A stretch of DNA of 64,000 nucleotides from Cyanobium sp. NS01 (GTDB taxonomy: Bacteria; Cyanobacteriota; Cyanobacteriia; PCC-6307; Cyanobiaceae): NCBI RefSeq assembly GCF_014280235.1, contig NZ_CP047940.1, positions 1,116,001-1,180,000 on the forward strand, given 5' to 3'. Every line of letters starts with the position of its first letter. The stretch's first letter is position 1. A program made the translations under genes and the position numbers. Of this stretch, positions 35,567 to 42,326 are shown in pieces. Under the pieces are notes generated by a model. That model was not told where the DNA came from and did not search any database. It was given only the letters and a program-made list of their open reading frames with translations.

Positions 35567-35782
35567 GTTCCGGTGCTGATGAATCCTGAGCTTGAACAGG
35601 GATTGCGTGCGTCGCGAACTGGCTTGGAACGATTGATGATCTTGCCCTGTTGGAGCAGCCGTTCAGCGATCTGCTCCAAGGCCAAGGCGAATCCAGGTGG
35701 TGGAAGGGCCGGGCCCAGCAAGCACCTTCACGACCAAGCCGGGCCTGGGGATGACAAACCGAACGAGCGAGCTTTGGCTACC
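35567..35782. other. intergenic, no gene seen
   Basis: Between the broken yccF-like gene and the toxin gene I see no convincing coding sequence. A minus-strand frame gives LALEQIAERLLQQGKIINRS, which has natural composition but continues into the yccF antisense strand. I could not assign it to a family. Base composition is less GC-rich than the surrounding DNA. Confidence 0.4.
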
Positions 35783-36127
35783 TCATGGCAGCTCCAGCCA
35801 GCCACGCAGGGCCAGGTCCAGCTCGATGAGCCGCTGGGGCTCCAGTTGGCCCAGGATGCCGCCGATGGCAACGACCGGAACAGTGAACAACTTGTCCACC
35901 ATCAGCTGACATGGCTTGCGCAGGCCGTTGCGATCGCTTGGTGCCACAGCGATGTGCACCAGTGGGGCCTCCAACAGGGTGCTGGTGAGCGGGCAGAGCG
36001 TGACGCTGGGGTGCGCCTGCAGCCAGCGATCAGCTTGAACCACAACTGTCGGCCTGGGCTTGCCCGAGTACACCCCGGCACTGGCCACAGTCACCACGGT
36101 GCCGCGGCTCAAGAGCAGCGCCGTCAT
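35783..36127 (-). CDS. MazF/PemK-type toxin
   Basis: 114 residues from ATG 36127. The fold signature of CcdB/PemK-like endoribonucleases is present: LLLSRGTVVTVASAG, GKPRPTVVVQADRWL (usually GxxRPxlVvs), VTLCPLTST, VAPSDRNGLRKPCQLMVDKL (the conserved NGL.k...v.vdqi block), and an Ile/Leu-rich C-terminal helix. Such toxins cleave mRNA to arrest growth. Its ATG overlaps the antitoxin stop (ATGA), the usual antitoxin-first order. The Arg in the N-terminal SRG and the Thr/Ser of PLTST are retained, so it may be active. Confidence 0.88.
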   Translation of the reverse strand: MTALLLSRGTVVTVASAGVYSGKPRPTVVVQADRWLQAHPSVTLCPLTSTLLEAPLVHIAVAPSDRNGLRKPCQLMVDKLFTVPVVAIGGILGQLEPQRLIELDLALRGWLELP

Positions 36128-36327
36128 GCCGTCCAGTCGCCCCAATCCGGCAGCTGCTCGCTCCAATGCCCCTGAGGCTCCTGGGCCGCCAGCAGCTGGG
36201 ACTGTCGCCTGGCCTCCTCGGCGTTGCCGAAGCGTTGCAGGTAGTGGTGCAGGGCCTTACACACGCAGGTGCTGTGGCTCTTGCCGAGCTGACGCCCTAC
36301 TTCCGGTTCCACTCGCACCCCGAGCAC
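36124..36327 (-). CDS. small RHH-like antitoxin for the MazF-type toxin
   Basis: 67 residues from GTG 36327, which has a good ribosome site (GGAG, 6 nt spacing). GTG 36360 would add 11 residues, but has no such site. The N-terminus LGVRVEPEVGRQLGKSHST followed by VCKALHHYLQRF fits a ribbon-helix-helix DNA-binding domain (beta strand, helix, helix). The C-terminal EEARRQSQLLAAQEPQGHW with SEQLPDWGDW looks like a toxin-binding acidic tail. RHH antitoxins bind their own promoter, so autoregulation is expected. The stop overlaps the toxin start by 4 nt. Confidence 0.75.
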   Translation of the reverse strand: MLGVRVEPEVGRQLGKSHSTCVCKALHHYLQRFGNAEEARRQSQLLAAQEPQGHWSEQLPDWGDWTA

Positions 36328-36356
36328 CGGGATCTCCAGGCCCTGGGCATCATCGA

Positions 36357-36506
36357 TCACCTTCGGATCCCTTGATCCTGTCCAGTGCCGATCGGCATGA
36401 GCAAGCCGATTGACTGCCCTGAACCGGTGCCCGAGCTGACCACAAAGCTCACTCCACGGCTGGTGATCTCGATGGCTTCCTGTAGGTGGCGTTGCAGCTG
36501 CAGTTC
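36357..36506 (-). pseudogene. helicase fragment with altered Walker A
   Basis: A 49-codon stop-to-stop stretch reads LQLQRHLQEAIEITSRGVSF then VVSSGTGSGQSIGLLMPI. It matches motif I of DEAD/DEAH-type helicases (Q..AI....G.S.VV.SGTGSGKS...L.PI), but with the ATP-binding Lys replaced by Gln. It has stops on both ends (TAA before, TGA at 36357) and no other helicase motif around it. It is therefore a relic of a larger gene. It lies immediately upstream of the antitoxin gene and its end overlaps the possible longer antitoxin start. Confidence 0.6.
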
Positions 36507-36589
36507 TTAGTTGCAGACCCCGGCTGTAGTCCTCAATGGAGATTCGGGAAACCGCATCCGGCCCGAAATGATGTAAATCACACGACTGG

Positions 36590-37168
36590 CTATGGAAGGT
36601 CTGCGGCATCCATTGCACTCCTTTCCCCCTTCAACCCATCAAACCCACAGCGCAGCACCGCCAGGGCGTCATCCGGCAGGCCCAGAAAGCCGTCGAGCCA
36701 GGGATCGCCGCTGGGGGGCACCCGCGCCACGCCCACCAGACAACCCTGGCCGCGGGCATCCAGGGGGCTGCCCTTGGCGTGGTGGCGCTGGCCAGCCACC
36801 GATCCTGTGCTGAGATCCGTGGTCACCAGCAGCGGCGGCGGACGGTAGAGCCCGGCCCAGCTGCAATGGAAGCGCGCCTCGAAGCGCAGCGTCACGGCGC
36901 CGCTGGCCGGCACGAGCTGGCCGGCGAGAGTGAGGGGTTCGATGGCGATCTGCAGCCCCGGCGGCAGGGGCAGCACCAGCACCTGCGTTGTGCGCCAGTT
37001 CAGCGGGGGGATGCTGAGGTCGGCTGGGTCGAAGACGATCTCCAGCCTGTCGTCAACAGGGGTGCAGGTTGCCCTGCCGCTGCCGCCCCGGGCGTCGTAG
37101 CGGAAGCGTGGGTAGCGGCCGATCGCCAGCCCGCAGCCCGCCTGGGTGTGCAGCTGCAGGCTGGTCAT
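36590..37168 (-). CDS. conserved hypothetical protein
   Basis: 192 residues from ATG 37168. Beta-rich, no membrane helix. Segments GRYPRFRYDARGGSGRATC, DLSIPPLNWRTTQVL, LPLPPGLQIAIEPLTLAG and LDGFLGLPDDALAVLRC look conserved in style, and I recall similar proteins in marine picocyanobacteria, but no domain name can be given. It may bind a hydrophobic ligand, judging only from the alternating hydrophobic strands. It lies 32 nt downstream of the PPC-glutaredoxin gene on the same strand. Confidence 0.75.
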   Translation of the reverse strand: MTSLQLHTQAGCGLAIGRYPRFRYDARGGSGRATCTPVDDRLEIVFDPADLSIPPLNWRTTQVLVLPLPPGLQIAIEPLTLAGQLVPASGAVTLRFEARFHCSWAGLYRPPPLLVTTDLSTGSVAGQRHHAKGSPLDARGQGCLVGVARVPPSGDPWLDGFLGLPDDALAVLRCGFDGLKGERSAMDAADLP

Positions 37169-37200
37169 GGCAACAGGCGGGCTTGAGCGGACACAACCCT

Positions 37201-37806
37201 TCAGGCGCCGCGGAGGCCATCGAGGCTGCCGCGGGCGTGAAGCTCGGCGAGGGCGTCATAGCCCCCGATGAAGGCGCCGTCGATGAACACCTGGGGCACG
37301 CTGCCCGGCTGGCTGGGCTCGATCACCCGGTGAGCAATGCCAAGGGTGCGCAGCATGCGCAGCGCCCGCGCTGAGAACGGGCAGCCCGGCAGCACCGCCA
37401 CCTCCACCCGGGGCACCGTGGCGGCCTGGGCCAGGGGCACCATCAGGGGTTCAGCGCTCTGCTGCTCGGGGCCCGGCTCCGCATCGAACAGCCCCACCAG
37501 CAGGTCGGCGCCCTTGTACACCAGCGTGCCGGGCTCCAGGTGGCCGCCCCACACCTGGCAGGCGTTGTCGGAGAAGCTCAGGTGCAGGTGCACCCCCCGG
37601 GCGGCCACCGTGCCCTGCAGGGTGATGATCTCCAGCTCTCCCGTCAGCACGGTGGGGCCGGCCTCGCCGGGGCACTGGAAGGAGGCCTGGGTGAGGTTCC
37701 CCACCACGCTCAGCACGAAGCCGTGGCCGCCCTCCTGGGCGGCCAGCTGCTCCAGGGACTGGCGCACGTCGCTGCCTGGTTCGAGGTGCAGGGCCAGAAA
37801 CCGCAT
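37201..37806 (-). CDS. PPC/DUF296 domain fused to glutaredoxin
   Basis: 201 residues from ATG 37806. Residues 1-115 are a PPC (DUF296) domain: FVLSVVGNLTQASFQ, RGVHLHLSFSDN and VWGGHLEPGTLVYKGAD, the family's HLH and GGHL hallmarks. Residues about 133-201 are a glutaredoxin-like fold: VEVAVLPGCPFSARALRML with a single redox Cys142 (CPFS), the cis-Pro segment SVPQVFIDG, and GGYDALAELHARG, the glutathione-binding end. The monothiol active site fits GSH-linked reduction or Fe-S handling rather than dithiol chemistry. Prokaryotic PPC domains trimerise; the fusion suggests a trimer displaying three glutaredoxins. Confidence 0.88.
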   Translation of the reverse strand: MRFLALHLEPGSDVRQSLEQLAAQEGGHGFVLSVVGNLTQASFQCPGEAGPTVLTGELEIITLQGTVAARGVHLHLSFSDNACQVWGGHLEPGTLVYKGADLLVGLFDAEPGPEQQSAEPLMVPLAQAATVPRVEVAVLPGCPFSARALRMLRTLGIAHRVIEPSQPGSVPQVFIDGAFIGGYDALAELHARGSLDGLRGA

Positions 37807-37909
37807 GGGCAGAGGGGCGTGAACGGACGACACCAAGGCCCGCAAATTAGGCCCTCGCCTGGCCCACGGTCGCCCAGCAGACCGCCGCCAGGCTCCGGGG
37901 GGCTTCACA

Positions 37910-38872
37910 ATGCGAGCCCGCCAGGGTCCTGTGATCGGCTTTCGTTCGCCCCGCTCCTACACCCTGCTGTCCGTTGGGGCGGCCGTGAGCACCATGGTGA
38001 TCAAGCTCGCGGCCTGGCGCCTCACGGGATCGGTGGGCCTGTACTCCGACGCGCTCGAATCCCTGGTGAATCTGGCGGCGGCGCTGGGGGCCTTCTGGGC
38101 CCTCACCCTGGCGGCCAGGCCCGCCGATCGCGAGCACAACTACGGCCACTTCAAGGCCGAATACTTCTCCAGCGGCCTCGAGAGCGCCCTGATCGTGCTG
38201 GCGGCGCTGCTGATCCTGCAGAGCGCCTTTGGCCGGCTGCTGAACCCCCAGCCCCTGCAGCAGGTGGGCCTGGGCCTGATGCTGTCGCTGCTGGCCACGG
38301 CCCTCAACGGCCTGGTGGCGGTGCTGCTGTTGCGGGCGTCGCGGCGCTTTGATTCGATCACCCTGCGGGCGGATGGCCAGCACCTGCTCACCGATGTCTG
38401 GACCTCCCTTGGGGTGGTTGTGTCCCTGGTGCTGGTGCCGCTCACGGGCCTCACGGTGCTGGATCCCCTGGTGGCGATCGCTGTGGCGGCCAACATCCTG
38501 TTCACGGGCTGGCAGCTGCTGCGTGAGACGGCCTCCGGGCTGATGGATCGCTCCCTGGCCGAGCCCGACCAGCAGCGGCTCGCCCGGTTGCTGGCAGCCC
38601 GCAGCGGCGATCAGGTGGCCTTCCACGCCGTGCGCACCCGGGTGGCCGGCTCCCGCCGCTTCGTGAGCCTGCACGTGCTGGTGCCGGGCCACTGGAGCGT
38701 GCAGCGGGGCCATGACTTCTGCTCCGCCCTGGAGCACGACATTGCCGCTGCCCTGCCCCGCAGCCATGTTTTGACCCACCTGGAGCCGATCGAGGATCCC
38801 AGCGCCTGGAACGATGATGGCTTCCAGTGGGATGGCGACCAGGCGGCAGCCCGTGGCTCCGCTTCCCGCTAG
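37910..38872 (+). CDS. cation diffusion facilitator family transporter
   Basis: 320 residues with six membrane helices and a cytoplasmic C-terminal domain. It exports divalent metals such as Zn, Mn or Fe against protons. CDF landmarks: SVGLYSDALESLVNLAAAL in helix 2, REHNYGHFKAEYFSS (the cytoplasmic H-G-H loop), and DGQHLLTDVWTSLGVV in helix 5 (HxxxD). In helix 2 the site reads SDALES, in place of the HD/DD pattern of many Zn transporters, so metal choice is open. The C-terminal domain includes VRTRVAGSRRFVSLHVLV. Divergent from the PPC-glutaredoxin gene. Confidence 0.92.
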   Translation: MRARQGPVIGFRSPRSYTLLSVGAAVSTMVIKLAAWRLTGSVGLYSDALESLVNLAAALGAFWALTLAARPADREHNYGHFKAEYFSSGLESALIVLAALLILQSAFGRLLNPQPLQQVGLGLMLSLLATALNGLVAVLLLRASRRFDSITLRADGQHLLTDVWTSLGVVVSLVLVPLTGLTVLDPLVAIAVAANILFTGWQLLRETASGLMDRSLAEPDQQRLARLLAARSGDQVAFHAVRTRVAGSRRFVSLHVLVPGHWSVQRGHDFCSALEHDIAAALPRSHVLTHLEPIEDPSAWNDDGFQWDGDQAAARGSASR

Positions 38873-38889
38873 CTGCTGGCTTCAGGGGG

Positions 38890-39168
38890 TCAGAGCGCCC
38901 GTCCCGGTGGCTGGGAGCCTGAGGGCGGCAACGGCCTGGGGCTGCGTCGGCCCGGTTCCAGACTGGCCAGAAGGGCTCCCAGCGCCAGCAGACCCAGCAG
39001 CCACCAAAGCCGTGGGCGGGGCAGGCGCCGCCCCGAGCCTCCGCTGCGGCGCCTCACCTGCTTCTCGGCCTTGAGGCCGAGCGGGCGCCCGCAGCGCCCG
39101 CAAACAAAGCGGCCGGCCAGGCTGCGGTCTGCCTTCACCGACCAGCTGCCGCAGCTGGAACAGGCCAT
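38890..39168 (-). CDS. small zinc-ribbon membrane protein
   Basis: 92 residues. The N-terminus has two CxxC knuckles (CSSCGS at 3-8 and CGRCGRP at 23-29), a likely zinc ribbon. A basic linker follows (RRRSGGSGRR), then one membrane helix at about residues 54-69 (LWWLLGLLALGALLASL) and a Pro/Arg-rich end. The ribbon would face the cytoplasm. No named family. It converges with the CDF gene (17 nt) and follows the oxygenase gene by 44 nt. Confidence 0.75.
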   Translation of the reverse strand: MACSSCGSWSVKADRSLAGRFVCGRCGRPLGLKAEKQVRRRSGGSGRRLPRPRLWWLLGLLALGALLASLEPGRRSPRPLPPSGSQPPGRAL

Positions 39169-39212
39169 CGCGAGGGGGTGGGATCAGGGCTCCAGCATGC
39201 CGACCAGCGTGG

Positions 39213-40214
39213 CTAGGCGGCTGGAGCAGTCGCCTGGCTGCCCCCGTCACCATCCGCGGTCAGCAGATTGATCCGGTAGAGAGTGTCTTCCAGCACATCA
39301 GCCACCAGCTCCCCTGCCCAGCGCTGGGGGCGCTCGGCGCTGCAGCAGGCGTTGAAGGGCTGCAGCACCGTGGTGGGTCGCGGATGGCAGAACTGCACCA
39401 CGCTCAGGCGGGAGCCGCTGGCGGCGGGATCGGCCATCACCCGGTGCCAGCCGCTGGGGATCAGGCCATTGCTGAGGCGCTCCAGCATCAGGCCGCTGTT
39501 GAGGATCACATGGCCCTCGGGCGGCGTGGCCGGCAGCCACTGCTCCCCCACCAACACCTGCAGCCCCGGCGCTGTGGCCCGGGGCAGGGCCGTGATCAGG
39601 TTGATGTCGGCGTGGGGGGCAGCCCACAGGTGGCCCCCCGCCGGTGCCTGGGGCATGGGCGGGTAGTGCACCGCCCGGGTGAGGGTGGGCGCCTCGGCCA
39701 CCATCGCCTCGAAGATCGCCTCATCCAGCCCCAGACCCACGGCGATCACCCGCAGGAAACGGCGCTGTAGCGCGGCGATGGCCGCGTGGAAGGCGGTGAG
39801 CACCGCGCTGATACCCGGCACCGCGGCCTCGGGCAGGCCCTGCTCCGGGTAGAGGAGGGGGTAGCGCCGACGCAGGGGGTGGTGCGCCGGAATCGGCTCC
39901 GCCCAGTTGAGCATCTCCTTCCAGTCGGCCAGGGACGCCCCGGCGGCGGTTTCCACCAGGGTGCCGGTGTAGCCGGTCTGGCCACTGGCGCCCTCCACCC
40001 GGAAGGCCTGCTTGCGGGGTTGGGGCAGCTGAAAGAACTGCTCCAGCAGGCCATAGGCCTCATCCAGCAGGTCCAGGGGCAGGTCGTGGCTGGTGGTCAC
40101 GAAGCCGGTGGCCAGGCTGCGGCGCACCCCGTCCACCACGGCCTCACGGGCACGCTGATCGCCCCGCTCGAAGCGCAGCAGGTCAACGTCGAGAACGGCC
40201 GGATCGGCAGGCAT
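39213..40214 (-). CDS. 2-oxoglutarate/Fe(II) oxygenase, isopenicillin N synthase type
   Basis: 333 residues from ATG 40214. The N-terminal DIOX_N-like part is LATGFVTTSHDLPLDLLDEA with FFQLPQPRKQAF. The iron site is the HxD of WAAPHADINLITALP near residue 201 and the distal His of SGWHRVMADP near 257. The 2OG-binding Arg-x-Ser is SRLSVVQFC. The fold is that of plant and bacterial small-molecule oxygenases; the substrate is unknown. No biosynthetic cluster is around it. The frame upstream of ATG 40214 is the antisense of the DUF427 gene region. Confidence 0.9.
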   Translation of the reverse strand: MPADPAVLDVDLLRFERGDQRAREAVVDGVRRSLATGFVTTSHDLPLDLLDEAYGLLEQFFQLPQPRKQAFRVEGASGQTGYTGTLVETAAGASLADWKEMLNWAEPIPAHHPLRRRYPLLYPEQGLPEAAVPGISAVLTAFHAAIAALQRRFLRVIAVGLGLDEAIFEAMVAEAPTLTRAVHYPPMPQAPAGGHLWAAPHADINLITALPRATAPGLQVLVGEQWLPATPPEGHVILNSGLMLERLSNGLIPSGWHRVMADPAASGSRLSVVQFCHPRPTTVLQPFNACCSAERPQRWAGELVADVLEDTLYRINLLTADGDGGSQATAPAA

Positions 40215-40225
40215 CGCGGCGCTGC

Positions 40226-40504
40226 TCAGCGCACGCTGACGCCTTTCCAGAAGGCCACCCGGCCCTGGATCTGGCGGGCGGCCTCCTTCGGTTCCGGGTA
40301 GGTCCACACGGCATTGGCGTTCACCGCTCCGTCCACCACCACGTCGTAGTAGTGGGCCTCCCCCTTCCAGCCGCAGACGCTGCGGTGCTCGGAGGGCCGC
40401 ACCAGGGCGCTGTTGAGGGCCTCGGCGGGGAAGTAGGCGTTCCCCTCCACCATCACGATGTCGTCGCTGCTGGCGATCACGGCACCTTTCCAGCTCGCTT
40501 CCAT
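40226..40504 (-). CDS. DUF427 family protein
   Basis: 92 residues from ATG 40504. Typical DUF427 sequence: ASSDDIVMVEGNAYFPAEAL, then HRSVCGWKGEAHYYDVVVDG and WTYPEPKEAARQIQGRVAFW. The CGWKGEA..Y block is a hallmark of this small beta-barrel family of unknown biochemical function, some of which carry HNOB- or photoreceptor-type relatives. It lies 11 nt upstream of the oxygenase gene and probably shares its transcript. Confidence 0.92.
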   Translation of the reverse strand: MEASWKGAVIASSDDIVMVEGNAYFPAEALNSALVRPSEHRSVCGWKGEAHYYDVVVDGAVNANAVWTYPEPKEAARQIQGRVAFWKGVSVR

Positions 40505-40634
40505 GGTCCATCCGTCAGTGGGCCCATCCTGCCCGCTCGCCACCGCCCGGTGCGCAGGCGCACACCGCGGCCTTGCCAAACCAAGACCCTTCCCCTTCAG
40601 TGGAATCAAGGCATGAGACTCAAGGGAGAGCGTG

Positions 40635-40838
40635 ATGGACCGACCCCCAGCCCTTGCCTCCTGGAGCCACCGCGGTTGCAGCGTTGAGCTGGCCGCCGAA
40701 CCCTCGGCCCCGCCGCTGTTCCGCATCACCCATGGCAGCGGCGTGCCCCTCGGCCAGGTCTCCAACCTGGAGGAGGCCCGGGAGCTGATCGATCGGGAAC
40801 TGCCCCTGCTGCGCCAGCGCCTGGCCGCCTCGGCTTGA
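40635..40838 (+). CDS. 67-residue conserved-type small protein
   Basis: Starts at ATG 40635, preceded by GGGAG with good spacing; GTG at 40632 adds one codon. Reads MDRPPALASWSHRGCSVELA, then FRITHGSGVPLGQVSNLEEARELID and a leucine/arginine-rich helix (RELPLLRQRL). Soluble, alpha/beta. Family not recognised, but codon use and ribosome site support a real gene. Confidence 0.65.
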   Translation: MDRPPALASWSHRGCSVELAAEPSAPPLFRITHGSGVPLGQVSNLEEARELIDRELPLLRQRLAASA

Positions 40839-40948
40839 CGCCACCGCTGGAACGGACCCGGGCCAGGCCGCTTCCCCTGCCACTGGCAGTTGGGCCAAAG
40901 GGCGTTAAGACAGGAGCACCAGCTGGGCGCCGCAGCGCCAGGGCGCCC

Positions 40949-41350
40949 ATGAATCCCACCCTCTCGGAACGGTTGCTGAGCAGGCGTTCGGATGGCTTCT
41001 TCCGGGCCCATCCGGCGGCCCCCTGGGACGCGCTGCTGGAAACCCCGGTGGCCCTCCAGACTCTGGCTCTGGTCCAGCCTGCCGTGGAAGCGCAGCCAAC
41101 CCCAGCCACCTCAGCTCCGGCCACCTCAGCTCCGGGCACCTCAACGTCAGCCCCCGAGCTCCTGGTTCTGGTTTTGATGGCCGTGGTCTGGCTGGTCGAT
41201 GGCTGGTTGGCCCTGCGCCAGGGCCTCAGGCGTCGCCCCACGGCCCCTGTCAGCAGCGCTGCCCATGGCAAGGCCCGCGTGGTGGCTGGACCTGCCCGGC
41301 CGCCATCCCCCCGGGCCCGTCGCCGCTCGGCCCCTGTGCTGGTGGCATGA
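40949..41350 (+). CDS. hypothetical protein with one membrane helix
   Basis: 133 residues from ATG 40949. The N-terminal 40 residues are polar (SERLLSRRSDGFFRAHP). An Ala/Pro/Thr/Ser linker with ATSAPATSAPGTSTSAP precedes a membrane helix at about residues 70-88 (LLVLVLMAVVWLVDGWLAL). The C-terminus is very basic (RARRRSAPVLVA). Its TGA overlaps the ATG of the next gene (ATGA). Function unknown. Confidence 0.6.
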   Translation: MNPTLSERLLSRRSDGFFRAHPAAPWDALLETPVALQTLALVQPAVEAQPTPATSAPATSAPGTSTSAPELLVLVLMAVVWLVDGWLALRQGLRRRPTAPVSSAAHGKARVVAGPARPPSPRARRRSAPVLVA

Positions 41351-41619
41351 GCGGGGCCAGCCCAGCGGGCCCGTCGCCGGCTTCGCCCCTGGGCCCGGAC
41401 GACTGGCGCCGGGTCCGCGCCGCCCTCCTCTACATGGGGCGGGATCTGCATCACCGCTCCTATGCCGTCACCGCGGAGCGCAGAGAACTGCTCTGGCAGG
41501 AGATGGATGCCTGCCTGGCCCTGGCGGAGCGGATCCCGGCCGATGGCGACGAAGCCCTGTCAGTGGGGCCTGCTGCGGCAATCATGGGGGCTGCCGATCC
41601 ACCAGCAGCCAATGCCTGA
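41347..41619 (+). CDS. small hypothetical protein
   Basis: 90 residues from ATG 41347. After a Pro/Ser-rich start, a helical middle reads DDWRRVRAALLYMGRDLHHR and ELLWQEMDACLALAERIP. No membrane helix. It overlaps its upstream neighbour by 4 nt and its downstream neighbour by 8 nt, so the three genes are translationally coupled. Family not recognised. Confidence 0.65.
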   Translation: MSGASPAGPSPASPLGPDDWRRVRAALLYMGRDLHHRSYAVTAERRELLWQEMDACLALAERIPADGDEALSVGPAAAIMGAADPPAANA

Positions 41620-42292
41620 GCCACGCCCAGCACCCTATCTGCCTGCTCCTAAGACCGCCCTCTCCCCTGACCCGGCCGCACGGCGCTGGCGCCAGCTGCT
41701 GGCCAGCGCGGCCCTGGCCGTCGGCCTGCCCCTGGCCCTGCCTGCCGCCGCCGCTGCCATGCCCGCCTCCGGGGCCGGTGAACCCGGCGTGGCCCGCCTG
41801 AGCGGTGAGGCCGTCTACGGCTTTGGCTGTGTCGAAGCCGAGGGGAGCTACTGGATCGGCCTCGGCCTGATCCCCAAACCCTCCTTCAATGTGGTGACGA
41901 ACCCGATGGCGGTGCCGGCCCTCAGCTCCACGAATCTGGCCCCGGTGGCTGAGATCACCGGGGCCGTGGGTGCCGGATCGATCGCCCACCGCTGCACCAG
42001 CATCGCCACCCGCCTCACCAACCTGGCCCTGGCCACCGGCACCGCCTCGCCCCTGGGCATCCTCACCCTCACGGAGTTCCTGCAGGCCGGCATGGTGGCC
42101 GGTCAGCCAGTGATCGCCATCGGTCAGCTGGCCCTTCCCGACGTGCTGGCCACCCTGCCCCAGGGCAGCGATCCCCAGCAGGCCCTCGATCGCGTCAGCG
42201 AGCGCATCCGCGCCGTGTCCACGGGCCCGGCCATCGCTGAAGTGCTGCTGCGGGAGGGGCTGGTGGAGTTTGTCGAGGTGCCGCTCGACTGA
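41612..42292 (+). CDS. secreted hypothetical protein
   Basis: 226 residues from ATG 41612. The N-terminus is long and basic, then a hydrophobic core LLASAALAVGLPLALPAAAA with AAM/ASG cleavage options near residue 50. The mature part has YGFGCVEAEGSYWIGLGLIP and a later Cys (AHRCTSIATRLTNLALATG), so one disulfide is possible. The rest is helical and Ala/Leu-rich. Third gene of the coupled trio, likely exported. Function unknown. Confidence 0.7.
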   Translation: MPEPRPAPYLPAPKTALSPDPAARRWRQLLASAALAVGLPLALPAAAAAMPASGAGEPGVARLSGEAVYGFGCVEAEGSYWIGLGLIPKPSFNVVTNPMAVPALSSTNLAPVAEITGAVGAGSIAHRCTSIATRLTNLALATGTASPLGILTLTEFLQAGMVAGQPVIAIGQLALPDVLATLPQGSDPQQALDRVSERIRAVSTGPAIAEVLLREGLVEFVEVPLD

Positions 42293-42326
42293 GCTCTGGG
42301 CGCTGCACGAGGGGAATGGCGGCTGG

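Noticed and set aside
35573-36175. 200-codon plus-strand frame opposite the toxin gene
   Set aside because: Antisense shadow of the toxin with no domain. The toxin-antitoxin pair explains the sequence.
38882-39253. Alternative 123-codon minus-strand frame overlapping the zinc-ribbon gene
   Set aside because: Arg/Pro/Gly-rich with no Cys knuckles. The 92-residue frame has paired CxxC motifs and a clean membrane helix.
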